A stretch of DNA of 12,898 bases from assembly GCA_022565135.1 (NCBI GenBank), contig JADFKA010000020.1:1-12898 (forward strand), in the 5' to 3' direction. The notes under the pieces were generated by a model, which worked only from the letters and a program-made list of their open reading frames with translations, ran no database searches and was not told the DNA's origin. The stretch is from Pseudomonadota bacterium. GTDB lineage: Bacteria; Pseudomonadota; Gammaproteobacteria; Steroidobacterales; Woeseiaceae. The stretch's first letter is position 1. Every line of letters begins with the position of its first letter. The position numbers and the translations under genes were made by a program. Of the stretch, positions 6,419 to 12,898 are shown piece after piece.

Positions 6419-7303
6419 ATGAGGGCATCGGTTGCCAGAATGAGTAGTCTAAGAAGCCATCGCTCAAGCAACGGGCATCGTCCTGGTTTGCTGCTGTCAT
6501 CGCTGCTTTTCTCCATCGTCGCCGCTTGTTCGGCGGGCAATGGCGACGGTCTGGATATCAGTGGTCGGCCCCTGAGCGAAGGCGGCGATTTGCCGCTGGC
6601 TCCAACCCTGGCGTCAATCCAGGCGAACGTATTCAACCCGTCTTGCATTGTGTGCCATTCGGGCGCAACTGCGCCGCAAGGATTACGGCTCGATAGCGCC
6701 AATAGCTATACGAGCCTGGTTGGTATGCGCAGCACAGAGGTTGGCTCCTTGTTGCGGGTTGCGCCGGGCGATCCTGACCGCAGTTACCTTATTCATAAGC
6801 TCGAAGGCACCGCATCGGTCGGCGCGCAAATGCCCTTTGGCGGGCCGGCGATTCCACAAGCCACGATCGATTTCGTTCGCCAGTGGATCACTGACGGCGC
6901 AATGCCCATTGCGGCAGGACCATCCGACTCGCCACCGGTCATCGTCTCACTGAGTCTTATGCCGGACATCGCGAGCGGTGCGTCGCTCGCGCAGATCGTC
7001 GCCGCATTCGACCAGGATATGGATGCGTCAACCATTCATACGATGACATTTGTGCTGCTGCGGTCCGGTGGCGACGGCCAATTTGACGATGGCAACGAGA
7101 GTGTGGTCGTGCCGGCATCGGTGTCGTTGTCGACCGTTAACGCAAGGCTGGCCACAATGGATCTGTCCGGCGTGACCGTGATCGCCGATCGCTACCGGGT
7201 CACGCTGCGTGGTTCTGGTAGCAGCACGATCCTGAGTGTCAGCGGTATGGCACTCGATGGCGACTACGTGGCTGAGTTTGAAGTTGCAGGCCTGCAACCA
7301 TGA
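6419..7303 (+). CDS. Monoheme cytochrome c lipoprotein with C-terminal Ig-like domain
   Basis: A 294-residue protein if it starts at ATG 6419; ATG 6440 (287 residues) is equally possible and neither has a clear ribosome binding site. The frame stays open upstream, but that part does not look like signal sequence. The signal peptide ends in a lipobox, IVAAC (Cys37), then a Gly/Asp-rich linker. One heme-binding motif, CIVCH (Cys76, Cys79, His80), is followed by GLRLDSANSY, GDPDRSYLIHKLEG and an ITDGA ending. This layout recalls planctomycete-type cytochrome c domains. From about residue 174 the rest looks like an Ig-like beta-sandwich with FDQDMDASTI, similar to SbsA/Big_5-type domains. It is probably anchored to the outer membrane. 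Its stop overlaps the next gene's start (ATGA), so it is likely coupled to the heme-porin. Electron partner unknown. Confidence 0.8.
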   Translation: MRASVARMSSLRSHRSSNGHRPGLLLSSLLFSIVAACSAGNGDGLDISGRPLSEGGDLPLAPTLASIQANVFNPSCIVCHSGATAPQGLRLDSANSYTSLVGMRSTEVGSLLRVAPGDPDRSYLIHKLEGTASVGAQMPFGGPAIPQATIDFVRQWITDGAMPIAAGPSDSPPVIVSLSLMPDIASGASLAQIVAAFDQDMDASTIHTMTFVLLRSGGDGQFDDGNESVVVPASVSLSTVNARLATMDLSGVTVIADRYRVTLRGSGSSTILSVSGMALDGDYVAEFEVAGLQP

Positions 7304-8400
7304 ACGCCCTCGCAGGATTCGCTCTGCGATCGGCGACATTGCTCATGCTCGCCCATGCACTCCTGGGCCAGCTCGCCCTGGCGGAACCCTACATTGCCGT
7401 GCAAAAGGGCCTGAAATGCATGGTCTGCCATACGTCCGGTTCGGGTGGTGGCAAACGCACTGCCTACGGCAATGCTTATGCAACGTTGGAATTACCCGCG
7501 CACACTCTGGACTTCGGCAAATCCTGGACCGGGGATATCAATCGCTACCTCGCCGTCGGTGGCGACATTCGTGGCGGCTGGGACCAGCTGGAGGTGCCAG
7601 GGCAGGGCTCTTCAACTGCTACAGAATTGGACGAATTTCTGGCCTATGTGGAACTGCGCCCATTGCCGCAGTACCTGACGCTGCATGTGGACGCAAAGCT
7701 GCGCCCCGACGATCCGATCGTGCGCGAAGCCTATGCACGCCTGTCATTGGACGAAGGCCGCTGGACAATTAGAGTTGGCGAATTTTTCCTGCCATTCGGT
7801 TTGCGCCTGCAAGATGACGGAGCGTTTATTCGCCAGGTCACAGGGATTAATTTCAATACGCCCGATAGTGGCTGGGAAGTTGCCTATGAGGGCGGTGCCT
7901 GGTCAGCACAACTGGCGGTTACTCGCGGTACGGCAGGAGGTCCTGAGATTGATTCGGGCAAACAATATAGCTTGCGAGTAAGCCATGTGACATCGAAATG
8001 GCGCGTCGGCGGCAGCTACAATTTCAATGACTCGAAATTCGGTGATCGGCAAATGCAGGGCGTTTTCGCCGGAATGCGAACGGGCCCGGTTTCTTGGCTC
8101 GCCGAGCTGGATTTGATCATCGACGATGGCACTTCCACGGGTCGCCGCAAGCTGTGGGCGAGCCTGATTGAGGCCAATTACGGGTTCAAGAAAGGTCACA
8201 ATTTGAAAGTGAGCTTCGAATTTTTTGACCCGGATTCAAATGTATCTGAAAATGAGCGAAACCGGCTCAGCGTTGTCTGGGAATACTTCCCGTTGCAGTT
8301 TTTTCAAACGCGCCTGGGCTACCGGCGGTATCGCGGAATTCCGCAGAATCCCGCCCAGAACAGGGAGCAGCTCTTCGCGGAGCTGCACATAGCTTTCTAG
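7300..8400 (+). CDS. Cyc2-like fusion of a monoheme motif with an outer-membrane beta-barrel
   Basis: A 366-residue protein with a signal peptide (cleavage near Ala28, LALA before EPY). A single heme-c motif, CMVCH (Cys40, Cys43, His44), sits at the mature N-terminus within KGLKCMVCHTSGSGGGKR and AYGNAYA. From about residue 65 to the end it alternates polar and hydrophobic residues like a porin (for example FLAYVELRPL, LTLHVDAKLR, YSLRVSHVTSKWRVGGSYNF). It closes with LFAELHIAF, a typical C-terminal Phe signature. The layout, a small heme domain that could plug a barrel, is that of Cyc2 iron-oxidation porins, although this protein is shorter. I infer a role in moving electrons across the outer membrane. 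It could instead be an uncharacterised heme-containing channel. It is translationally coupled to the preceding heme lipoprotein and its stop codon lies inside the following hairpin. Confidence 0.75.
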   Translation: MNALAGFALRSATLLMLAHALLGQLALAEPYIAVQKGLKCMVCHTSGSGGGKRTAYGNAYATLELPAHTLDFGKSWTGDINRYLAVGGDIRGGWDQLEVPGQGSSTATELDEFLAYVELRPLPQYLTLHVDAKLRPDDPIVREAYARLSLDEGRWTIRVGEFFLPFGLRLQDDGAFIRQVTGINFNTPDSGWEVAYEGGAWSAQLAVTRGTAGGPEIDSGKQYSLRVSHVTSKWRVGGSYNFNDSKFGDRQMQGVFAGMRTGPVSWLAELDLIIDDGTSTGRRKLWASLIEANYGFKKGHNLKVSFEFFDPDSNVSENERNRLSVVWEYFPLQFFQTRLGYRRYRGIPQNPAQNREQLFAELHIAF

Positions 8401-8432
8401 TACTCCGTCAAGGTGATATTGACGGAGTACTA
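8398..8432. repeat. Perfect 14-base inverted repeat at the end of the heme-porin gene (REP-like copy 1)
   Basis: TAGTACTCCGTCAA (8398-8411) and its exact reverse complement TTGACGGAGTACTA (8419-8432) enclose a 7-base loop. The TAG is the stop codon of the heme-porin gene. There is no T-tract after it, so it is not a classical intrinsic terminator, but it could stabilise the 3' end of the mRNA. TACTCCGT and its complement ACGGAGTA recur in the hairpin near 9868. Confidence 0.8.
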
Positions 8433-8453
8433 ACACCGGAGGTTTGAACCATT

Positions 8454-8469
8454 TCGCCGTTACCGGCGA
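8454..8469. repeat. Small hairpin upstream of the Gly/Pro lipoprotein gene
   Basis: TCGCCG (8454-8459) and CGGCGA (8464-8469) pair around a 4-base loop in the leader region between the heme-porin and lipoprotein genes. It could be a leader structure or chance. Apart from this and the inverted repeat ending at 8432, I see no clear promoter in the 140-base gap. Confidence 0.35.
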
Positions 8470-8540
8470 CTCACTGCAAAAGTAACAATCAATTTTTACA
8501 GCGCATGAATCGCGGACGCGATCAGGGCGTGGGGATCATC

Positions 8541-9776
8541 ATGAAGAGAATACTTTGCTCATCCATTGCGATGCTGACATTGTCAGCCGTTATCAGTGCC
8601 TGCGGTGGCGGCGGTGGTGGTGGGGGCTATTCACCACCGCCACCACCACCGCCACCGCCACCACCGCCACCACCGGCTGCAGCACAGAATCCCAGCGGCA
8701 TCTGGATCGGTCAGGCCGTGACACCGGATATCGCTGACTTGTTCACGGGTTTTGAAACCGTGGGAGCCGGCAATTTTACGGTCGGTACTGCACCATTCAC
8801 TGCGACTTTCGCTAATGGCACCGCACAAACCGTGGGTAACTCGGCACTCTATAAAGATGGCATCAGGTCATGGCACGTTTCCGGTGCCGCTACCATTACC
8901 CTGGCGACGCCGGCCAGCACGCTGTCGTTTTGGACACGGACGGTCCCGACTGGTGGTACGGCTACGATCGAGGTCAAGGACACCGCCGGCACCATGATAG
9001 GTACGACGATCGTTCCACCCGATGGGACGATCACCGAGTTTATTGTAAATTCCGCGGGTGGACTCCCGATAGACTCGGTGGATATCAATGTCACGACGGG
9101 TGAAATAGTTATCGACGTCGTGACATTCGTCTACCCGAGTACGGCTTCCACGGATGCCATCGAGTGCCTGATTGATCCGAATAACACATTCGTCTGCATT
9201 ATCTCCGATGCCGCGGGCGCTTTAGTTGCGGGCGCAAATGGCGCCGTTGCGGTCGCCGGCGACCAGGTCAGTGGCATGGGCTGGCTCTACGCGGCCCCAG
9301 GGGAGTCGTTTGTGGACGGTTCAACGATTGCAGCATTAACCATCAGCGCCGGAACCGTTGCCGAAAATACATCGCTCGACCTGACCTTTGACGGAACGGG
9401 CGTATCGATTGCTGTGACCTCGACGTATGACGCTGTATTCGATCGCCCCAGTAACCTGACGATTACGGAAGCTGCTTGGATGAATTTCGACATATTTGGT
9501 GATGCCTCGACGTTTGACGTCGATGACACGGGCGCGATATCGGGAACGTCGGCCAACACCTGTATGCTGTTGGGTCAGGTGTCGGCTGACAACCCAACGG
9601 TAAATGTCTATGACGTGGCAATTACTGTCACCGACGGCGGAACCTGCGGCATTTCCGCTGGGGACTATAACGGGCTCGGTAGGACTCAGGAGGTAAATGT
9701 CGCGGATGACCATTTCCATTTTAGTGTTTTCATTGATGGAATATCAATGATAGTCGGCGATGTAGACAGGCCATAA
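8541..9776 (+). CDS. Hypothetical lipoprotein with Gly8 and Pro14 tracts
   Basis: A 411-residue protein. I chose the ATG at 8541, which has GGGG about 8 bases upstream and begins a standard signal sequence; an upstream ATG at 8505 would add twelve charged residues. The signal peptide ends in the lipobox VISAC (Cys21). The mature end is eight Gly, then Tyr-Ser, then fourteen Pro, a flexible-then-stiff spacer that would hold the rest away from the membrane. Residues about 50-195 form a Thr/Val-rich beta region (VSGAATITLATPAST, WTRTV, ITEFIVNSAGG) suggestive of a carbohydrate-binding-like beta sandwich. A second beta region, about 200-411, ends with repeated beta-hairpin motifs: GAISGTSANTCMLLGQVS, NVYDVAITV, GDYNGLG. 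Similar endings occur in uncharacterised proteobacterial lipoproteins. No catalytic residues are recognisable and the function is unknown. It probably faces the cell surface or periplasm. Confidence 0.8.
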   Translation: MKRILCSSIAMLTLSAVISACGGGGGGGGYSPPPPPPPPPPPPPPAAAQNPSGIWIGQAVTPDIADLFTGFETVGAGNFTVGTAPFTATFANGTAQTVGNSALYKDGIRSWHVSGAATITLATPASTLSFWTRTVPTGGTATIEVKDTAGTMIGTTIVPPDGTITEFIVNSAGGLPIDSVDINVTTGEIVIDVVTFVYPSTASTDAIECLIDPNNTFVCIISDAAGALVAGANGAVAVAGDQVSGMGWLYAAPGESFVDGSTIAALTISAGTVAENTSLDLTFDGTGVSIAVTSTYDAVFDRPSNLTITEAAWMNFDIFGDASTFDVDDTGAISGTSANTCMLLGQVSADNPTVNVYDVAITVTDGGTCGISAGDYNGLGRTQEVNVADDHFHFSVFIDGISMIVGDVDRP

Positions 9777-9852
9777 ATATCGAGCGCAACCGCCGATTTA
9801 GCGCGATAGTTTAAGAATCGAAAGGACTCACTTTGGCCCTGCCACCTGATCG

Positions 9853-9895
9853 GGACCAGTACTCCATCATTACTCCGTTGACGGAGTAATGGTCT
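9853..9895. repeat. REP-like hairpin with two competing stems (copy 2)
   Basis: CATTACTCCGT (9868-9878) and ACGGAGTAATG (9881-9891) form a perfect 11-base stem with a 2-base gap. A second upstream arm, GGACCAGTACTCC (9853-9865), can pair with GGAGTAATGGTCT (9883-9895) at 11 of 13 positions, so the two structures are mutually exclusive. AGTACTCC and TTGACGGAGTA also occur in the inverted repeat at 8398-8432. The minus-strand transporter stop codon (9870-9872) lies inside the element. It sits between convergent genes and may act as a bidirectional 3'-end structure. Confidence 0.7.
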
Positions 9896-11105
9896 GACCT
9901 TGCCCACCCCGAGTCCAGCGGTTGACCAGCACGGCCGTTGAGATCTGCGCGAGGAGATTTATCGCGGTGCGCATCATGTCCGGAATGCGATCGATACCGA
10001 GCAGGATGGCAAGCCCTGCGACCGGTATGCCTACGGCCTCGAGTGCCGGCGCCAGGGTCATTACCCCCGAAGATGGCACGGGCGCAACCGTGAGCGAGAC
10101 GAGAAACGTCGCCAGCATTGCCGCGCCAATGGCAGCCGCAGGTATCGGAATGTCATACAGATAAGCGAGGAAGACAATCGCCGCGCCCTGGAACAATGCG
10201 CTGCCAGGCCTGTGCATTGATGCGCCGAGCGGTACCAGCAGGTCTGCGATCGTTGGCGACACCTTGAGGTTTTTAGTGGTTTCCTCAAGCGCTACCGGGA
10301 TCGCTGCGGCGGTGCTCGTGGTCGACACGGCAACTGACATGGCACCTATGGTGCCACTCAAATAACGAATTGGATTGATGCGTGCGACTAAGTAGACCAT
10401 TGGCAGCGTGACGACGACGAGAAAGATCAGGAGTCCGACGAAGACGCAGATTATGAAAATGCCAAGACTCTGGACCAGGTCCCAACCCAGCTGCGCTGTA
10501 ACGGGTGCGGCAAGTCCGAAGACGCCGATCGGCGCTGTATAAAGGATCCACCAGACGAGCTTGATCAAGGCTTCGCTCGCATCGTCGGCGAGATTGATCA
10601 TGCGTTCGCGACGCTCGCTGGCCAGAGTCCCGGCTGCAGCGGCGACCAGGGCCGTGAATACGATCAGCGGCAAAATTGCGCCTGAGCTCGCAGCTGCGAA
10701 CACGTTGGATGGCACCAGGCTGACAAGAAAATCCACGATGCTCTGCAGCTCGGGAATGCTGGTCGCCTCGGTGCTGGGCATTTCGATTTTGGCGGCGTAC
10801 TGCAGGCCGAACTTCATCGTGCCCATGCCAATGGCGATCGCTGGAATCAAAGTGATCCAGTAGTAGGAGATTGTCAGCCCGCCGATGCGGCCGAGTTTGC
10901 GCGGGTCACCGAGTCGGGCAATGCTCGTGAATATGACCGTGACGATCAGCGGAATGACCACCATGCGGATCGCGTTCATGAACAGCGTGCCGAATGGCGC
11001 CGATCCTTGCGCGATTGCCAACAGTATTTCGTTGCCTGTGGCGGCGGCCGCCAGGCCGACAATGAGTCCGAGTACGAGCCCTGCGGCTATCGCAATGTGT
11101 AGCAT
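9870..11105 (-). CDS. DAACS-family (dicarboxylate/amino acid:cation symporter-like) transporter with altered cation motifs
   Basis: A 411-residue inner-membrane transporter of the GltP/DctA/GltPh fold. Recognisable parts are AIRMVVIPLIVTVIF near residues 45-59, a Ser-rich HP1 segment SVAVSTTSTAAAIPV (257-271), HP2 APVPSSGVMTLAPALEAVG (341-359) and TM8 GIDRIPDMMRTAIN (370-383). TM8 keeps the equivalents of GltPh Asp390, Asp394, Arg397 and Asn401 (Asp372, Asp376, Arg379, Asn383). The TM7 motif usually NMDGT reads HRPGS (298-302), and the position of GltPh Asp405, a sodium ligand, is Gln387. An anionic substrate is plausible from the retained Arg, but coupling to sodium looks changed. The start has GGAG with 7-base spacing. 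The last residues, TPSTE, are encoded by a hairpin element. It lies 36 bases after the DoxX gene, probably in one operon. Confidence 0.9.
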   Translation of the reverse strand: MLHIAIAAGLVLGLIVGLAAAATGNEILLAIAQGSAPFGTLFMNAIRMVVIPLIVTVIFTSIARLGDPRKLGRIGGLTISYYWITLIPAIAIGMGTMKFGLQYAAKIEMPSTEATSIPELQSIVDFLVSLVPSNVFAAASSGAILPLIVFTALVAAAAGTLASERRERMINLADDASEALIKLVWWILYTAPIGVFGLAAPVTAQLGWDLVQSLGIFIICVFVGLLIFLVVVTLPMVYLVARINPIRYLSGTIGAMSVAVSTTSTAAAIPVALEETTKNLKVSPTIADLLVPLGASMHRPGSALFQGAAIVFLAYLYDIPIPAAAIGAAMLATFLVSLTVAPVPSSGVMTLAPALEAVGIPVAGLAILLGIDRIPDMMRTAINLLAQISTAVLVNRWTRGGQGQTITPSTE

Positions 11106-11141
11106 TCGAATGCTCCGTTCTTATTATTGTTCGTACAGCAA

Positions 11142-11627
11142 CTACGTGAAGAGCCTGATCCTCTTGCGGCTGCGAAGAATCTGATCGGCACCCAATCCCC
11201 GGCCGGCCGAACAGATCATCAGCGTAAACAGCGCCCATATGTAAGCGGCCTCCGCACCTGGAAGCCAGATCGGCTGGCCGGTTGCAAATGTGTAGTTCAG
11301 GACCAGGAAAATTCCGAACGCCGCGCCAAGGCGTGTAAACAAGCCGAAAAATATTGACAGACCCACTAAGAGCTCGGCCCAGGCAACGAATACTGAAAAC
11401 GCTTCAGAGTTCGGCATGACAACCGATTCGAGAAATGGCCGATAAATGCTGAACGCATTATCAAGGTTCGCCAACGCGAAATCGTATAGCTTCGTCGCAT
11501 ACGCCGCGCCCCAACCGCCCATGGAGATCTTGTCTTGCCCGCCAATCATGAACGACAGACCGACGTACAATCGAAGCGGCAACAGGTAGATGAGCGGAAA
11601 AGAGTTAGGCTTCGACGTAGACATCAT
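11142..11627 (-). CDS. DoxX family membrane protein
   Basis: A 161-residue protein with about four membrane helices and the DoxX family pattern: LRLYVGLSFMIGGQDKI near the N-terminus, AWAELLVGLSIFFGLFTRLGA in the middle and a late helix AYIWALFTLMICSAGRGLGAD. I chose the ATG at 11627 because GGAG lies 4 bases upstream; the adjacent ATG at 11624 gives 7-base spacing and is just as likely, and a longer frame from 11654 lacks such a site. The family is annotated as quinone- or thiosulfate-related oxidoreductase subunits, but most members have no assigned function. It precedes the DAACS-type transporter on the same strand and is probably co-transcribed. The 166-base gap before the divergent [2Fe-2S] gene should hold both promoters. 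Confidence 0.88.
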   Translation of the reverse strand: MMSTSKPNSFPLIYLLPLRLYVGLSFMIGGQDKISMGGWGAAYATKLYDFALANLDNAFSIYRPFLESVVMPNSEAFSVFVAWAELLVGLSIFFGLFTRLGAAFGIFLVLNYTFATGQPIWLPGAEAAYIWALFTLMICSAGRGLGADQILRSRKRIRLFT

Positions 11628-11781
11628 GACGCTCCGAGGTCGTTGGCAGCTCAATCCGACAGCGAATTATCCAAGCCTTGGCGGCCGCATACCGGACGCC
11701 ATGAGGATACCAGTAATCGCCTGCTTTGTTCATTCTGCGCTCGTGATGTACTAAACTAATGTCATAAGACCGAAAACCATG

Positions 11782-11788
11782 AGGGGAG
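11782..11788 (+). promoter_or_regulatory. Ribosome binding site that decides a GTG start
   Basis: AGGGGAG lies 5 bases before GTG 11794. An in-frame ATG at 11779 overlaps this site and would have no binding site of its own, so GTG is the better start for the [2Fe-2S] subunit gene. Confidence 0.7.
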
Positions 11789-11793
11789 TAGCC

Positions 11794-12252
11794 GTGATCG
11801 AATTCGAACTCAATGGGGAATCCGTAGCATCCGCGAGCGAGGCCGATACGCCCTTGCTGTGGGTGATTCGCGACGAACTGAAACTCAAAGGCACGAAATT
11901 CGGCTGCGGTATTGCCATGTGCGGTGCGTGTACCGTGCACATCGATGGTGTCGCCACGCGCTCGTGCATAACACCGGTCAGTACCGTGGCCGGGCGCACG
12001 GTGACGACGATCGAGGGTCTCGCAACCGACGCCGGCAAGGCGTTGCAGCAGGCCTGGGTCGATGCGCAGGTGCCGCAGTGCGGTTACTGCCAGTCAGGCC
12101 AGATCATGCAGGCGGCGGGCTTTCTCGATAACAATCCGAGCCCGACCGACGCGCAGATTACCGCTGCGATGAACGGCAATCTTTGCCGTTGCATGGCGTA
12201 TACGCGCATCCACAAAGCAATCAGGGCCGCCGCCAGCGGCGAGGGGGCATAG
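11794..12252 (+). CDS. [2Fe-2S] subunit of a molybdenum hydroxylase/aldehyde oxidoreductase (IorA-like)
   Basis: A 152-residue protein with the two-cluster layout of the xanthine dehydrogenase family's small subunit. The plant-ferredoxin-like cluster uses Cys38, Cys43, Cys46 and Cys58 (GCGIAMCGACTVHIDG). The second, helical-domain cluster uses Cys96, Cys99, Cys131 and Cys133 (CGYCQSGQIM and NGNLCRCMAY). It relays electrons from the molybdopterin subunit encoded 2 bases downstream. The length and two-gene layout resemble isoquinoline 1-oxidoreductase (IorAB) and membrane-associated aldehyde dehydrogenases, which lack a FAD subunit. There is no signal peptide. Because the partner carries a Tat signal, this subunit probably rides along during export. 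A weak -35/-10 pair may lie at 11726-11731 (TTGTTC) and 11749-11754 (TACTAA). The true substrate is unknown. Confidence 0.93.
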   Translation: MIEFELNGESVASASEADTPLLWVIRDELKLKGTKFGCGIAMCGACTVHIDGVATRSCITPVSTVAGRTVTTIEGLATDAGKALQQAWVDAQVPQCGYCQSGQIMQAAGFLDNNPSPTDAQITAAMNGNLCRCMAYTRIHKAIRAAASGEGA

Positions 12253-12254
12253 TC

Positions 12255-12898
12255 ATGGCGATGCGAGCAGATCAGATTCCGGGCGCCGTCAGCCGGCGGA
12301 CATTCCTGGCAGGCAGCGCGGGCGCGACCCTCGTCATGGGTCTCGGCGTCGTATTACCGGGATGCAGTCGCGAAGATGTCGCCAGTGACTTGGCGATCGA
12401 GGCGGCGAGCCGTAGCTTTGCGCCCACGGTCTGGTTCGAGATCGGTGGCGATGGTGGCATCCTGATCAACGTGGCCAAAGCCGAGATGGGCCAGCACGTT
12501 GGCACGGCGCTGGCGCGAGTCATTGCCGACGAACTGGGTGCCGCCTGGGACGATATCAAGATCAAACATGTCGACACCGATCCGAAGTGGGGCTACATGG
12601 TTACGGGTGGCTCATGGTCAATCACGACGACGTTTGCCATGCTGTCTCAGGCCGGTGCTGCCGGGCGTGCGATTCTTTGCGACGCAGGCGCTGCGCTACT
12701 CGGGGTCGAACCTGCCGATTGCACGGTCGAGGGCAGTATAGTTGCCGCGAACGGCAAGCAGGTATCGTTTGCCGAGATCGTGCAAAAGGGCGATATCAGT
12801 CGCACGTTCAGCGAAGAAGAGCTGGGCGCGTTACCGCTCAAACCCGCGTCGGAGCGGCGTTATATCGGGCAAGCCGCGCAGGCGCTCGATATACCGGC
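12255..12898 (+). CDS. Molybdopterin-binding subunit of xanthine dehydrogenase family (IorB-like), Tat-exported, 5' part only
   Basis: The first 214 residues are visible and the gene runs off the right edge; the family is usually about 700-770 residues. The N-terminus has a twin-arginine signal, SRRTFLAGSAGATLVMG (Arg14, Arg15), ending in a lipobox-like VLPGC (Cys37). This suggests a periplasmic or membrane-tethered enzyme. The start of the mature protein, FEIGGDGGILINVAKAEMGQHVGTALARVIADEL, is characteristic of IorB-type subunits, as is the later TDPKWG followed by TGGSWSI. ATG 12255 has GAGGGGG 7 bases upstream and follows the [2Fe-2S] gene directly, so the two are coupled. The cofactor-binding and catalytic glutamate regions lie beyond the window. 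Likely substrates are aldehydes or N-heterocycles, undecided. Confidence 0.92.
   Translation, partial: MAMRADQIPGAVSRRTFLAGSAGATLVMGLGVVLPGCSREDVASDLAIEAASRSFAPTVWFEIGGDGGILINVAKAEMGQHVGTALARVIADELGAAWDDIKIKHVDTDPKWGYMVTGGSWSITTTFAMLSQAGAAGRAILCDAGAALLGVEPADCTVEGSIVAANGKQVSFAEIVQKGDISRTFSEEELGALPLKPASERRYIGQAAQALDIP

Noticed and set aside
9868..9891. Intrinsic terminator for the lipoprotein gene or the transporter gene.
   Set aside because: The stem is good but there is no T-tract on either strand, and the sequence recurs near 8398, so a repeat element fits better.

Overview
The window looks like chromosomal DNA of a gammaproteobacterium-like Gram-negative. It encodes outer-membrane beta-barrels, OM-type lipoproteins, periplasmic c-type cytochromes, an ECF sigma/anti-sigma pair and a Tat-exported molybdoenzyme. 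The first gene closely matches gammaproteobacterial PuuC-type aldehyde dehydrogenases. The lineage is an inference from gene content; there is no rRNA or tRNA to anchor it. I see no CRISPR array, transposase or integrase. The DNA is densely coded and has no gene-free stretch over 300 bases.

Layout. (1) 1-1079: the C-terminal part of a PuuC-like aldehyde dehydrogenase, convergent with an Lrp/AsnC regulator. An AT-rich gap (1080-1252) carrying repeated TCGA-centred dyads follows. (2) 1253-3781: a NorC/NorB-like pair (4-base overlap) and a TorF-type putative porin, all on the + strand. The NorB-like subunit keeps the heme-copper-oxidase scaffold but has lost key FeB-site ligands and one low-spin heme ligand. 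(3) 3788-6256, minus strand: ECF sigma factor, membrane anti-sigma factor and secreted subtilisin-like protease, all overlapping. (4) 6419-8400, + strand: a monoheme lipoprotein with an Ig-like domain, overlapping a Cyc2-like fusion of a monoheme motif with an outer-membrane barrel. (5) 8541-9776: a Gly/Pro-tract lipoprotein. Two related hairpin elements (near 8398 and 9868) lie on either side of it. (6) 9870-11627, minus strand: a DAACS-family transporter with altered cation-site motifs, preceded by a DoxX-family membrane protein. (7) 11794 to the end: the [2Fe-2S] subunit and the truncated molybdopterin subunit of an isoquinoline-oxidoreductase/aldehyde-dehydrogenase-like enzyme.

How the genes may work together. 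The dominant theme is envelope redox chemistry: a NorCB-like membrane oxidoreductase, a monoheme lipoprotein with a heme-bearing OM barrel that could pass electrons across the outer membrane, and a periplasmic molybdoenzyme. The sigma/anti-sigma/protease operon looks like a self-contained envelope-sensing circuit. The periplasmic domain of the anti-sigma factor resembles the fold pattern of a subtilisin propeptide, which suggests that protease and anti-sigma factor interact directly. The most promising leads are that circuit, the ligand-depleted NorB-like protein and the heme-porin pair.
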